From contig JAPLXC010000018.1 of assembly GCA_026396275.1 (NCBI GenBank), positions 1-36,726 on the forward strand: a stretch of 36,726 nucleotides of DNA, given 5' to 3'. This DNA is from Candidatus Moraniibacteriota bacterium. GTDB lineage: Bacteria; Patescibacteriota; Minisyncoccia; Moranbacterales; JAPLXC01. Both the position numbers and the translations under genes were made by a program. The notes beneath the pieces are model-generated. The model was given only the letters and a program-made list of their open reading frames with translations, had not been told where the DNA came from and did no database searches. Positions 7,670-15,022 of this stretch are shown here, piece after piece (within the stretch, counting starts at the first letter, position 1; every line of letters starts with the position of its first letter).

Positions 7670-7700
7670 TAAATTACTATTCAATTTTTTACTGATAAAT

Positions 7701-8639
7701 ATGCCGGAAAATCCTTATTTATCAATAATAGTTCCTCTTTACAATGAGGAGGAAAACGTCAAAGAGCTCCATCGCCGGATCGTGGCGGCTTGCCGGAAAA
7801 TTGGTGGGGATTTTGAAATTGTGTTCGTGGATGATGGTTCGACCGACAATACCACTGGCGAGTGCCGGGATCTTTCTCCCCTCAAGTTTATTCAGTTCCG
7901 CAAGAATTTCGGACAGACCGCCGCTTTTGACGCTGGAATAAAAAACAGCCGGGGAGAAATCATCGTGACTATGGACGGCGATCTGCAAAACGATCCGGAA
8001 GATATCAGGTTGCTGCTGGAAGAGCTGGGAAAGGGCTACGACGTTGTTTCCGGCTGGCGCTGGCGCAGACATGACCCGCTGGCGAAAAAGATATTTTCCC
8101 GGGGAGCCAATTTACTTCGCAAAATTTTTGTCAAAGACAAAATCCACGACTCGGGCTGCTCTCTCAAGGCCTATCGGAAGGAGTGTTTTGAAAATGTGGA
8201 TCTTTTCGGAGAAATGCACCGTTTTATTCCGGCGATTTTAGAACTGCAGGGATTTAAGATAGGAGAAGCGAAGGTCTCTCACCATCCCCGCCTTCACGGA
8301 AAAACCAAATACAACTGGAAACGGGCCATCAAAGGGCTGGTAGATATGATTTCCATCTGGTTTTGGAGAAAATATTCCACAAGACCCCTGCATCTTTTCG
8401 GGGGAGGAGGAATTATTTTTTCTTTTGCGGGAACGGCAATTCTTATCTGGATGGCGATTGAAAAGATATTTTTCGGGGCATCGCTTTCAGAAAAGATCTG
8501 GCCCCTCATCGGCATCTTTCTGATTTTGGTTGGCATCCAGCTTTTTGCTTCCGGACTTCTGGCTGACATTTTGATCAAAAATTATTACAAAAACAGAAAT
8601 CAGATGAATTATTCGATAAAAGCAATCATTGAGTCATGA
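7701..8639 (+). CDS. Polyprenyl-phosphate glycosyltransferase, GT2 (GtrB/ArnC/DPM1-like)
   Basis: 312 residues: a cytosolic GT-A domain followed by two membrane helices. Visible motifs are IVPLYNEEENV at the start, FVDDGSTDNT (D44, D45), FRKNFGQTAAFDAG, MDGDLQNDPE (D92, D94, the metal site), and SGCSLKAYR. The C-terminal helices at about 234-257 and 265-290 match the GtrB architecture. Such enzymes transfer a sugar from a nucleotide donor to undecaprenyl phosphate on the inner face, providing donor substrate for GT-C enzymes such as those encoded at 15023-21814. The stop codon overlaps the left inverted repeat of the following cassette. Confidence 0.9.
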   Translation: MPENPYLSIIVPLYNEEENVKELHRRIVAACRKIGGDFEIVFVDDGSTDNTTGECRDLSPLKFIQFRKNFGQTAAFDAGIKNSRGEIIVTMDGDLQNDPEDIRLLLEELGKGYDVVSGWRWRRHDPLAKKIFSRGANLLRKIFVKDKIHDSGCSLKAYRKECFENVDLFGEMHRFIPAILELQGFKIGEAKVSHHPRLHGKTKYNWKRAIKGLVDMISIWFWRKYSTRPLHLFGGGGIIFSFAGTAILIWMAIEKIFFGASLSEKIWPLIGIFLILVGIQLFASGLLADILIKNYYKNRNQMNYSIKAIIES

Positions 8640-9063
8640 AACATATAACATGAAACATGAAACAAAATAAAGCAAATTTTCACAAAATACTAAAAAATAA
8701 ATTAGACGAATTTGCCTATCTGATATATAAAACTACAAAAGAATTCCCAAGGGAAGAAATATACGGAATTATTTCACAATTGCGTCGAGCGGCACTTTCA
8801 ATAGTCCTTAACTATATAGAAGGATATGCAAGGATTGGAGACAGGCAGTTGAAAAATTTCTTACAGATGTCTTACGGTTCTCTAAAAGAAACAAAATACT
8901 TGTTGTATTTTTCAGAAAGAGAAGGATATATTAAAGATGAAGATTATAAAAAATTAATTAATTTGTCTGAAGAAATAGGAGCGATGTTGTGGACAACGAT
9001 TAAGGGCATAAAGAATAAATGCGAATAGTTGTTGTTACATGTTAAATGCTTCATGTTTCATGA
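8634..9063. mobile_element. IVS-like cassette: four-helix-bundle gene between inverted repeats
   Basis: TCATGAAACAT (8634-8644) and its exact complement ATGTTTCATGA (9053-9063) bound a 430-bp unit with little else than one gene. Further in, the left side has repeats of ACATGAAAC and the right side ACATGTTAAATG, giving an imperfect longer inverted repeat. The left end overlaps the stop of the upstream glycosyltransferase and the right end lies six bases before the next start, so the unit was fitted between two genes without breaking either. Confidence 0.7.
8657..9028 (+). CDS. Four-helix-bundle protein (23S rRNA intervening-sequence type, TIGR02436)
   Basis: 123 residues. Typical signature: Y-KTTKEFPREEIYGIISQLRRAALSIVLNYIEGYAR, and the second half NFLQMSYGSLKETKYLLYFSEREGYI; four amphipathic helices are evident. 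These proteins were named after genes in insertions within 23S rRNA of Leptospira and relatives, but most are found elsewhere, and their role (RNA/DNA binding, mobility or a toxin-antitoxin-like partner) is unproven. The ATG is inside the left inverted repeat; another ATG at 8650 in a different frame is not used. Confidence 0.85.
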   Translation: MKQNKANFHKILKNKLDEFAYLIYKTTKEFPREEIYGIISQLRRAALSIVLNYIEGYARIGDRQLKNFLQMSYGSLKETKYLLYFSEREGYIKDEDYKKLINLSEEIGAMLWTTIKGIKNKCE

Positions 9064-9069
9064 ACTAAC

Positions 9070-10377
9070 ATGAAAATTGGAATTATTGGCACTGGTTACG
9101 TCGGCCTTGTTAGCGGAACTTGTTTCGCCCAGTTTGGCAACGAGGTTGTTTGCGTTGATAAGGATAAGGATAAAATAGAAGCGCTGAAAAAAGGAAAGAT
9201 TCCCATTTACGAGCCGGGTCTTGAAGAAATGGTGAAAGAAAATGTTTCGGAAGGGCGGTTGTCTTTCACGACTGATTTAGCGGAGGCGGTGCCGGAAGCC
9301 CAAGCCGTTTTTATCGCCGTTGGGACTCCAACTTCCCGAAGAGGAGATGGCTATGCCGACCTCTCTTATGTTTACGCCGCCGCCAAGGAAATAGCGCCGC
9401 ATATCAAAAATTACATGGTGATAGTCGACAAGAGCACCGTGCCGGTGGGAACTGCCAGGCAGGTGAAAAGAATAGTGAAAGAAGAAAATCCCAAAGCGGA
9501 TTTTGATGTGGCATCAAACCCCGAATTTTTGCGAGAAGGCGCCGCCATTGATGATTTTATGCATCCTGACAGAGTGGTAATCGGGGTGGAAAACGATCGA
9601 GCGGCTGAAATACTTCGCGAACTTTACAAGCCGCTGTATCTGATTGAGACGCCGATGGTGATAACGAATCTGGAAACAGCCGAACTCATAAAATACGCCT
9701 CCAATGCTTTTCTGGCGACCAAAATCAGCTTTATAAATGAAATAGCCAATCTATGTGAGAATGTCGGAGCGGACGTGATTGCTTTAGCCAAGGGAATGGG
9801 TCTGGATAAGCGAATTGGATCGAAATTTCTTCACCCGGGACCGGGCTATGGCGGTTCCTGCTTTCCCAAAGACACGCTGGCGTTGATGAGAATTGCTCAG
9901 GAGCACGGCTCACCAACCAGAATCGTGGAAACCGTAGTGGAGGTTAATTCCGCTCAAAAGGCGAGAATGGTAAGGAAAATCAGGAAAGTCCTGGGCGGCG
10001 ACGAGTCCGGAAAAACCATTGCTGTTCTTGGCCTTACCTTTAAGCCCGAAACCGATGATATGCGTGAAGCCCCGGCTATTACGATTCTTCCGGCCCTCCT
10101 TGAAAAAGGAGCGAAGATCAAAGCTCATGATCCGCACGGGATGGAAGCGGCTAAAGGGCTTATGCCGGATGTAGAATACGTGAGCGATCCTTATGAGGCG
10201 ACTAGAGATGCTGACTGCGTAGTGCTCCTGACTGAATGGAACGAATACCGGGCTCTCGATCTGGACAAATTGAAAAAATTAATGAAGAGCCCTCTTTTTA
10301 TTGACCTTCGCAATGTCTATGAGCCCGAGGCGCTTAAAGAAAAAGGATTTGAATATTTTGGGGTGGGAAGAAATTAA
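9070..10377 (+). CDS. ugd: UDP-glucose 6-dehydrogenase
   Basis: 435 residues, normal length. NAD-binding GTGYVGL at the N-terminus, then VGTPTSRRGDGYADLSYV, KSTVPVGT, SNPEFLREGAAIDDFMHPDRVVIG, and the catalytic G-G-S-C-F-P-K-D with Cys264; the C-terminal UDP-binding domain carries LGLTFKPETDDMREAP. The enzyme oxidises UDP-glucose to UDP-glucuronate in two NAD+-dependent steps, a precursor of acidic surface sugars. It begins six bases after the mobile cassette and sits in the polysaccharide operon that the cassette interrupts. Confidence 0.95.
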   Translation: MKIGIIGTGYVGLVSGTCFAQFGNEVVCVDKDKDKIEALKKGKIPIYEPGLEEMVKENVSEGRLSFTTDLAEAVPEAQAVFIAVGTPTSRRGDGYADLSYVYAAAKEIAPHIKNYMVIVDKSTVPVGTARQVKRIVKEENPKADFDVASNPEFLREGAAIDDFMHPDRVVIGVENDRAAEILRELYKPLYLIETPMVITNLETAELIKYASNAFLATKISFINEIANLCENVGADVIALAKGMGLDKRIGSKFLHPGPGYGGSCFPKDTLALMRIAQEHGSPTRIVETVVEVNSAQKARMVRKIRKVLGGDESGKTIAVLGLTFKPETDDMREAPAITILPALLEKGAKIKAHDPHGMEAAKGLMPDVEYVSDPYEATRDADCVVLLTEWNEYRALDLDKLKKLMKSPLFIDLRNVYEPEALKEKGFEYFGVGRN

Positions 10378-10399
10378 TAACTGAAAAGTTTTTTTAAAG

Positions 10400-11509
10400 A
10401 TGGTTAGTTATCACAAGCGTTTGGCGAAACAATTTAGAGTGATGATGACAGCCGTTTTTTTTCTGGTTGCTGTTTTTTTGTTGGCCGGCTGCCAGCCAAA
10501 CGATAGCCAGATAGGAAGTTACACGCCGTCTCTATCAATGAAGGACTTAAAATCGTTCGGCGAGAAATTTTATCAGTCAATTTCTTTCGGGAAAAAAGAG
10601 ATAAAAAACGAAGAGCCGGCTATTAAAGTAACACCTATTGAAGCGAAAACAGAGAAAGCTCCAGTCGATGAAAGCGTCGATAATAGCGCTAGCGGAGAAA
10701 ACAATGACGCGACAGGAGAAACAGCCCAAAGCCAGGCCGGCCAAGAGAATCAAAATAAGCAAGATGAGCAGTCAACTCCTTCCGAAAATCCATCCAGAAC
10801 TGCTGACCTGATAATCGGCATTATGGCCGACGCCCATAGCAGCCCGGAAAAAGGATTTGGGAGCATCTTCACGTTTGGGCAAAGAATGAAAGCCACTAAA
10901 CCCGATTTCGTGGTGCAACTGGGCGATTTTATTGAAAGCCGAATTGGCTACGCGCCTAAAAAAAGAGAGCCGGCATTAGCCGACTTTAGGAAGGCAAATG
11001 CTAATTTGGAATACACGCCCAAATATCATGTCATTGGCAACCACGAGATGCTAAGTTTCAACAAGAAGGATTTTGAGAATTTAACCGGGCGCAATAACTA
11101 CAACTCATCAGTGGTGAATGGATATCAGATTATAATTCTGGACTCAATGTATGAGTGTGACGGCGGAAAAATAGAATCGGACGACGACAAACCGGGGGCT
11201 TACATGGGTTGTCTTCCGGAGGTAGAACTTGACTGGCTGGCCAAGAAAATAAAAAGCAGTGATCGCAATATTATTTTTGTTCATCACCCTCTTTATAGTA
11301 TTCGCGGAAAGGAAGGAGTATTGGAAATTCTGGAAAAATACAAAGACAAGATATTGCTTATTGTCAGCGGCCATAAGCATCGAGCCCGCAAGTCGAAACT
11401 CGAAGGAATAACTTACATTGACACTCCCTCTCTGAATTTTCAGCGGCAATACGTGATAGTGGAAATTAACGGCGAGAAACCATCCGTTTCTTTCAGAAAT
11501 CTTTACTAA
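10400..11509 (+). CDS. Lipoprotein metallophosphoesterase (calcineurin-like)
   Basis: 369 residues. Signal peptide with lipobox LAGC (Cys31), then a Ser/Glu/Asn-rich spacer to about residue 135, then a calcineurin-like domain with the full metal set: A-D-A-H (D144, H146), G-D (D176), G-N-H-E (N214, H215), H-H-P (H295-296), and G-H-K-H (H325, H327). Members hydrolyse phosphomono- or diesters with two metal ions. Outside attachment suggests action on envelope substrates, for example teichoic-acid-like polymers or polyprenyl phosphates, but that is inference. A paralogue with a transmembrane anchor is encoded at 21787-22803 and shares the segment DLIESRI/DFIESRI after the GD motif. Confidence 0.85.
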   Translation: MVSYHKRLAKQFRVMMTAVFFLVAVFLLAGCQPNDSQIGSYTPSLSMKDLKSFGEKFYQSISFGKKEIKNEEPAIKVTPIEAKTEKAPVDESVDNSASGENNDATGETAQSQAGQENQNKQDEQSTPSENPSRTADLIIGIMADAHSSPEKGFGSIFTFGQRMKATKPDFVVQLGDFIESRIGYAPKKREPALADFRKANANLEYTPKYHVIGNHEMLSFNKKDFENLTGRNNYNSSVVNGYQIIILDSMYECDGGKIESDDDKPGAYMGCLPEVELDWLAKKIKSSDRNIIFVHHPLYSIRGKEGVLEILEKYKDKILLIVSGHKHRARKSKLEGITYIDTPSLNFQRQYVIVEINGEKPSVSFRNLY

Positions 11510-11523
11510 AAAGAGGTTAAAAA

Positions 11524-11557
11524 GGAGGTTGAACCTCCAATTGGAGGTTCAACCTCC
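11524..11557. repeat. 34-bp perfect palindrome
   Basis: The 34 bases are their own reverse complement; each half is itself a hairpin (GGAGGTTgAACCTCC, then AATT, then GGAGGTTcAACCTCC). The motif AACCTCCAAGTAA is repeated at 11551-11563 and 11565-11577 directly before the next start at 11584. It may be a REP-type element of another family than the RAYT-linked REPs; no T-run follows, so a terminator is unlikely. Confidence 0.85.
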
Positions 11558-11583
11558 AAGTAAGAACCTCCAAGTAAATTCAA

Positions 11584-12729
11584 ATGGTCAGAATTTTATT
11601 TTTGAATTATGAGTATCCACCGCTCGGCGGCGGAGCGGGAAACGCCACCTATTATATTCTCAAGGAATTAGCCAAAAATCCAGATCTTCAAATTGACCTG
11701 GTAACTTCTTCGGTTGGAAAATATAAGACTGAAAAAATCAGCCCAAATGTGGCCGTCCATTACCTTGATATCGGAAAAACCGGAGATCCGCATTATCAAA
11801 AAATAAAAGATCTTATTTATTATTCGATCAGATCATATTTTTATGCGAAAGATCTAATTAGAAAAAATAAATACGACCTTATCCATGCCTTTTTTGGCAT
11901 TCCTTGCGGATTTATCGCCATGCTTCTCGGACTTCCGTATATTGTGAGCTTGCGGGGAAGCGACGTGCCCGGCTACAATGAAAGATTTCGTTTGTTTGAC
12001 AGGATATTTTTAAAAACAATCAGCCGGCGGGTCTGGAAAAAAGCTCAAATAGTAACGGCTTTGAGCCAGGATCTGTTGAATTTAGCGAGATTCACTGATA
12101 AAGATAAAAAAATAGAAGTTATTTATAACGGGATTAACACCGATGAATTTTATCCCGATGAAATCGCCCTTAATAAAGAAAAAAATTTTAATATCCTTTT
12201 TGTCGGGAGGTTGATTAAGAGAAAAGGATTGATTTATCTTCTCGATGCTTTTATAAATCTGCAGAAAGTTCATCCTCATATAAGGTTGATTGTGGCGGGA
12301 AGCGGACCGCTTATGGATTGTTTTAAAAATTATTGCATTAAAAATAATATTTCAGAAAAGGTGAATTTTTTAGGAGTGCTGGGGCATAAAGAATTGAATA
12401 AGGTTTACCAAAAATCGCATGTTTTCGTCATATCCTCGCTCAATGAAGCGCTGGGAAATGTGACGCTTGAAGCTCTCGCGGTTGGTCTTCCGGTTATAAC
12501 CACCAAAACCGGCGCAGCCGAATTGATTTCAGATAACGGAATTATTGTCGAAAAAGGATCATCCGCCCAGATAGCGCAAGCTTTGGAAAAATTAATAAAC
12601 GATGAAAGTTTAAGAAAAAATATGGGTGCCAAAAGCCGGAGAATCGCTCTTGGCATGGGGTGGCATAATGTTGCTTCGAAGTATTTGAAAATATATGAGA
12701 CAATTGCTAGGAAAAATGAAAATAAATAA
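11584..12729 (+). CDS. GT4 family glycosyltransferase
   Basis: 381 residues, GT-B fold. N-terminal half begins ILFLNYEYPPLGGGAG, the usual acceptor-side loop; SLRGSDVPGY and VIYNGINTDEF follow; the C-terminal half has FVGRLIKRKG, V-A-G-S-G-P and SSLNEALGNVTLEALAVGLPV, the E-x7-E donor motif. Retaining transfer of a sugar from a UDP/GDP donor to a lipid-linked glycan is the general reaction; substrate unknown. There is no Shine-Dalgarno sequence; the 34-bp palindrome lies 26 bp upstream. The stop codon is followed in the same frame by the relic of a second GT4 C-terminus. Confidence 0.92.
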   Translation: MVRILFLNYEYPPLGGGAGNATYYILKELAKNPDLQIDLVTSSVGKYKTEKISPNVAVHYLDIGKTGDPHYQKIKDLIYYSIRSYFYAKDLIRKNKYDLIHAFFGIPCGFIAMLLGLPYIVSLRGSDVPGYNERFRLFDRIFLKTISRRVWKKAQIVTALSQDLLNLARFTDKDKKIEVIYNGINTDEFYPDEIALNKEKNFNILFVGRLIKRKGLIYLLDAFINLQKVHPHIRLIVAGSGPLMDCFKNYCIKNNISEKVNFLGVLGHKELNKVYQKSHVFVISSLNEALGNVTLEALAVGLPVITTKTGAAELISDNGIIVEKGSSAQIAQALEKLINDESLRKNMGAKSRRIALGMGWHNVASKYLKIYETIARKNENK

Positions 12730-12900
12730 AACGGCAAAAATAATTTTGAAAAGCTGATTGTGAACGCGGAGTTACACCAAAAAATGACGCAAAATAGCCG
12801 AAAAAAGGCAAAGTCAATAAGCTGGAAAAAAATTTCACAAGAATATGCGGAGTTGTACGAAAAGATAAAGCGTGAGCGTCAAGACCACCATGATAAATAA
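12730..12900 (+). pseudogene. Relic of a second GT4 C-terminus, in frame after the stop of the previous gene
   Basis: Directly after the stop at 12727-12729, the same frame stays open for 56 codons and contains FEKLIVNAELHQKM, then NSRKKAKSISWKKISQEY and AELYEKIK. This is the common GT4 tail (L-I-N-PELRQKMG-NARKRAE-FSW-KIAEEYLELYEKL). It is similar to, but not a copy of, the tail of 11584-12729 (LEKLINDESLRKNMG...). An in-frame GTG at 12760 exists, but a 46-residue piece could not be a working enzyme. It probably marks a deleted tandem glycosyltransferase whose end remains. Its last bases overlap the ATG (12890) of the next gene. Confidence 0.7.
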
Positions 12901-13876
12901 AATTTATAATTCATTTCGCCCTGAATCGGCAAAATCTTCTTTGGTCTCCAAAAAGAAAAGGGTTTTTAAATTTTTTCTGAAACTGGCGGTCAGCGCGGGC
13001 CTGGTTGTGTGGATTATCTTTAAAGTTAATTGGAGCGAGGTCTTGATTTATGTAAAAGAATTGATGGTTTGGCAGATCCTGCTTTACGCGAGTATATTCA
13101 TAATCGGAGTCGTTATCTCCAGCTATAAATGGAAACTGCTGGCGGAGACCAAGGATATTCGTCTTCCTCTTTGGAGTTATTTCAAATTTTATCTCACTGG
13201 CGCTTTCATTAACAATTTTATGCCATCTTTCATTGGGGGAGATACCTACCGGTCCTACCAGACAGGGAAGGCCTCCAATGATCGTTACATCGAAGCGGCT
13301 TCAACCGTACTAGCGGACCGGATCACCGGGTTCATCGGAGCGGTAATTTTGGCAGTAGGATTCAGTATCATTAATGCCAAGACGGTCTTAAACAATCCGC
13401 TGCTGATTATTATAAATGTCCTGCTGGTGGCTTCGTTTGCTACTGATATTATCATTCTCGGAATCAGAAAGTTGCCTGTCTGGCCGACGATAAAGAAATA
13501 TATTCCCGGAATTATTTTGCGGGTGGCCAGAGAAATCAAAAGCTTTGATCGACATTCCAGTGTCTTAAAAAAGGCAATTTTTTGGGGAGTTATTTTCAAC
13601 GTTGTCGGCGTGGGGATAGAAAACTACATTCTTTTTTACGCCTTGGGAATTAAAATCGGCCTGATTAATTACTGCACGGTGATATTTCTCATTAGTATTG
13701 TTTCCGCTCTTCCCATCAGCATCAACAACATTGGGATCAAAGAATGGGCTTACATTACTTTTTTTGGCATTTTCGGAATCGGGGCTTCGGCGGTAGTAAC
13801 AGTGGCCATTATCAGCCGCTTTCTTCAGATGATCATAACTTTTGCGGCTTTACCTATTTACCTAAGAAATAAATAA
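12890..13876 (+). CDS. Flippase-like integral membrane protein, LPG-synthase TM family (UPF0104)
   Basis: A polytopic protein with about seven to eight membrane helices and the family pattern FKVNWSEV near the first helix, YKWKLL, then F-YLTGAFINNFMPSFIGGDTYRSY, and SINNIGIKEWAYI-FFGIFG near the C-terminus. This is the membrane domain of lysylphosphatidylglycerol synthase/AglD-type proteins (PF03706); stand-alone forms accompany polysaccharide genes and are annotated flippase-like, without a defined substrate. The frame also opens at GTG 12872, but I prefer ATG 12890, which still leaves the positively charged N-terminus. No Shine-Dalgarno was seen. It overlaps the GT4 relic by 11 bases and is followed by a tandem paralogue after one base. 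Confidence 0.85.
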   Translation: MINKIYNSFRPESAKSSLVSKKKRVFKFFLKLAVSAGLVVWIIFKVNWSEVLIYVKELMVWQILLYASIFIIGVVISSYKWKLLAETKDIRLPLWSYFKFYLTGAFINNFMPSFIGGDTYRSYQTGKASNDRYIEAASTVLADRITGFIGAVILAVGFSIINAKTVLNNPLLIIINVLLVASFATDIIILGIRKLPVWPTIKKYIPGIILRVAREIKSFDRHSSVLKKAIFWGVIFNVVGVGIENYILFYALGIKIGLINYCTVIFLISIVSALPISINNIGIKEWAYITFFGIFGIGASAVVTVAIISRFLQMIITFAALPIYLRNK

Positions 13877-13877
13877 G

Positions 13878-14882
13878 ATGATGATTAATAGTTTCAAACA
13901 ATTTATTAAAACAAACAAGCGAAAGTTCCAGTTCATCGCTGTTTTATCCGTTACCATCATTTTGGTGCTGCTTATTATCCTCAAAGTTGATTGGGGAGAA
14001 GTTAAACTTAATATTATAAAGATAACCTGGTGGCAAGTGGCGCTCTATTTCATTGTTTCTATTTTTTCAATTGCTATTGCGGCCTACAAGTGGCGATTTT
14101 TGGCAAAGTACAAAAGCATAGACCTGCCCTACAAGGACTTTTTTAAATATTATCTTACCGGTTCTTTTATTAACAATGTCACGCCGTCCATAATCGGCAG
14201 TGATACTTACCGGGTATATGCCATGGGAAAAAAAGAGAAAAAGTACATTGAGTCGGTCTCGGTGGTTCTTATGGACAGAATAACCGGATTAGCCGCCCTG
14301 ATGATTTGGGCAGTTTTTTTCAGCGTTTTAAATTACAAGGAAGTTGCGGACAGGCCAGTTTTATTGATGGTTAACGCATCACTGATATTATTATTTTTCG
14401 TATTCTTTGCGGTTTTAAAATCGCAAAAATTCATTTTTTGGCAAAAATTAAAAAAATATCTTCCCAATATAGTAATGAAGATTTTAAGAGAAATAAAACA
14501 CTTTCGCAGTGGTGGCGGGGTATTGCCCAAATCAATTTTTTTGGGAATGGCTTTTAACTTGGTCTGGGTTGGCTTGGCCAATTACGTAATTGTCAGGGCG
14601 CTGGGAATTAATTTGGGACTTCTTAATTATTGCTCGGTAATTTTTTTGATTAATATCTTGTCTTTGGTGCCGATCAGTATTAACAATATTGGAGTCAAAG
14701 AATGGGCATATATCGCCCTTTTTGGCTGTTTTGGCGTGCCGGTAACAACCGCCGTGACAGTGGCTATCATTTCCCGGTTTCTAATGATGCTGGTAAGTTT
14801 TTTGGCGCTGCCGGTGTATTTTAGAGAAAAGGGAAGCTGGGCTGCTTCGCCGGTTGAAAAAAATGAAGCTCCTCGCAGTTAG
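13878..14882 (+). CDS. Flippase-like integral membrane protein, tandem paralogue
   Basis: 334 residues, the same family and helix pattern as the preceding gene. Paired blocks include FKYYLTGSFINNVTPSIIGSDTYRVY against FKFYLTGAFINNFMPSFIGGDTYRSY and SINNIGVKEWAYIALFG against SINNIGIKEWAYITFFG, so the two arose by tandem duplication and then diverged. It begins one base after the previous stop, so the two are very likely co-translated. The last codons overlap a hairpin (14871-14890). Confidence 0.85.
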   Translation: MMINSFKQFIKTNKRKFQFIAVLSVTIILVLLIILKVDWGEVKLNIIKITWWQVALYFIVSIFSIAIAAYKWRFLAKYKSIDLPYKDFFKYYLTGSFINNVTPSIIGSDTYRVYAMGKKEKKYIESVSVVLMDRITGLAALMIWAVFFSVLNYKEVADRPVLLMVNASLILLFFVFFAVLKSQKFIFWQKLKKYLPNIVMKILREIKHFRSGGGVLPKSIFLGMAFNLVWVGLANYVIVRALGINLGLLNYCSVIFLINILSLVPISINNIGVKEWAYIALFGCFGVPVTTAVTVAIISRFLMMLVSFLALPVYFREKGSWAASPVEKNEAPRS

Positions 14883-14890
14883 CTGCGAGG
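14871..14890 (+). terminator. Hairpin at the end of the + operon
   Basis: CCTCGCAG, loop TTAG, CTGCGAGG: an 8-bp perfect stem overlapping the stop codon of the second flippase-like gene. No uridine tract follows directly (CTTTTATT comes 25 bases on), so it is a weak terminator or a palindromic repeat. The rest of the gap to 15023 contains an inverted pair CTCCGC (14958)/GCGGAG (14985), otherwise nothing. Confidence 0.45.
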
Positions 14891-15022
14891 TATCTAGCGA
14901 AATTCGCCGAAGCCCTTTTATTATCACTGGAACTTTCTTAATATATTTTGCTTTCATCTCCGCGACAAGCTGCTGAGTATTTAAGCGGAGGAGAATGAGA
15001 TCGGGTAATTGACAAATGAAGT

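Noticed and set aside
7722-8072. Open frame of 116 codons on the minus strand within the GT2 gene
   Set aside because: It is the reverse shadow of a well-conserved glycosyltransferase with all family motifs on the + strand.
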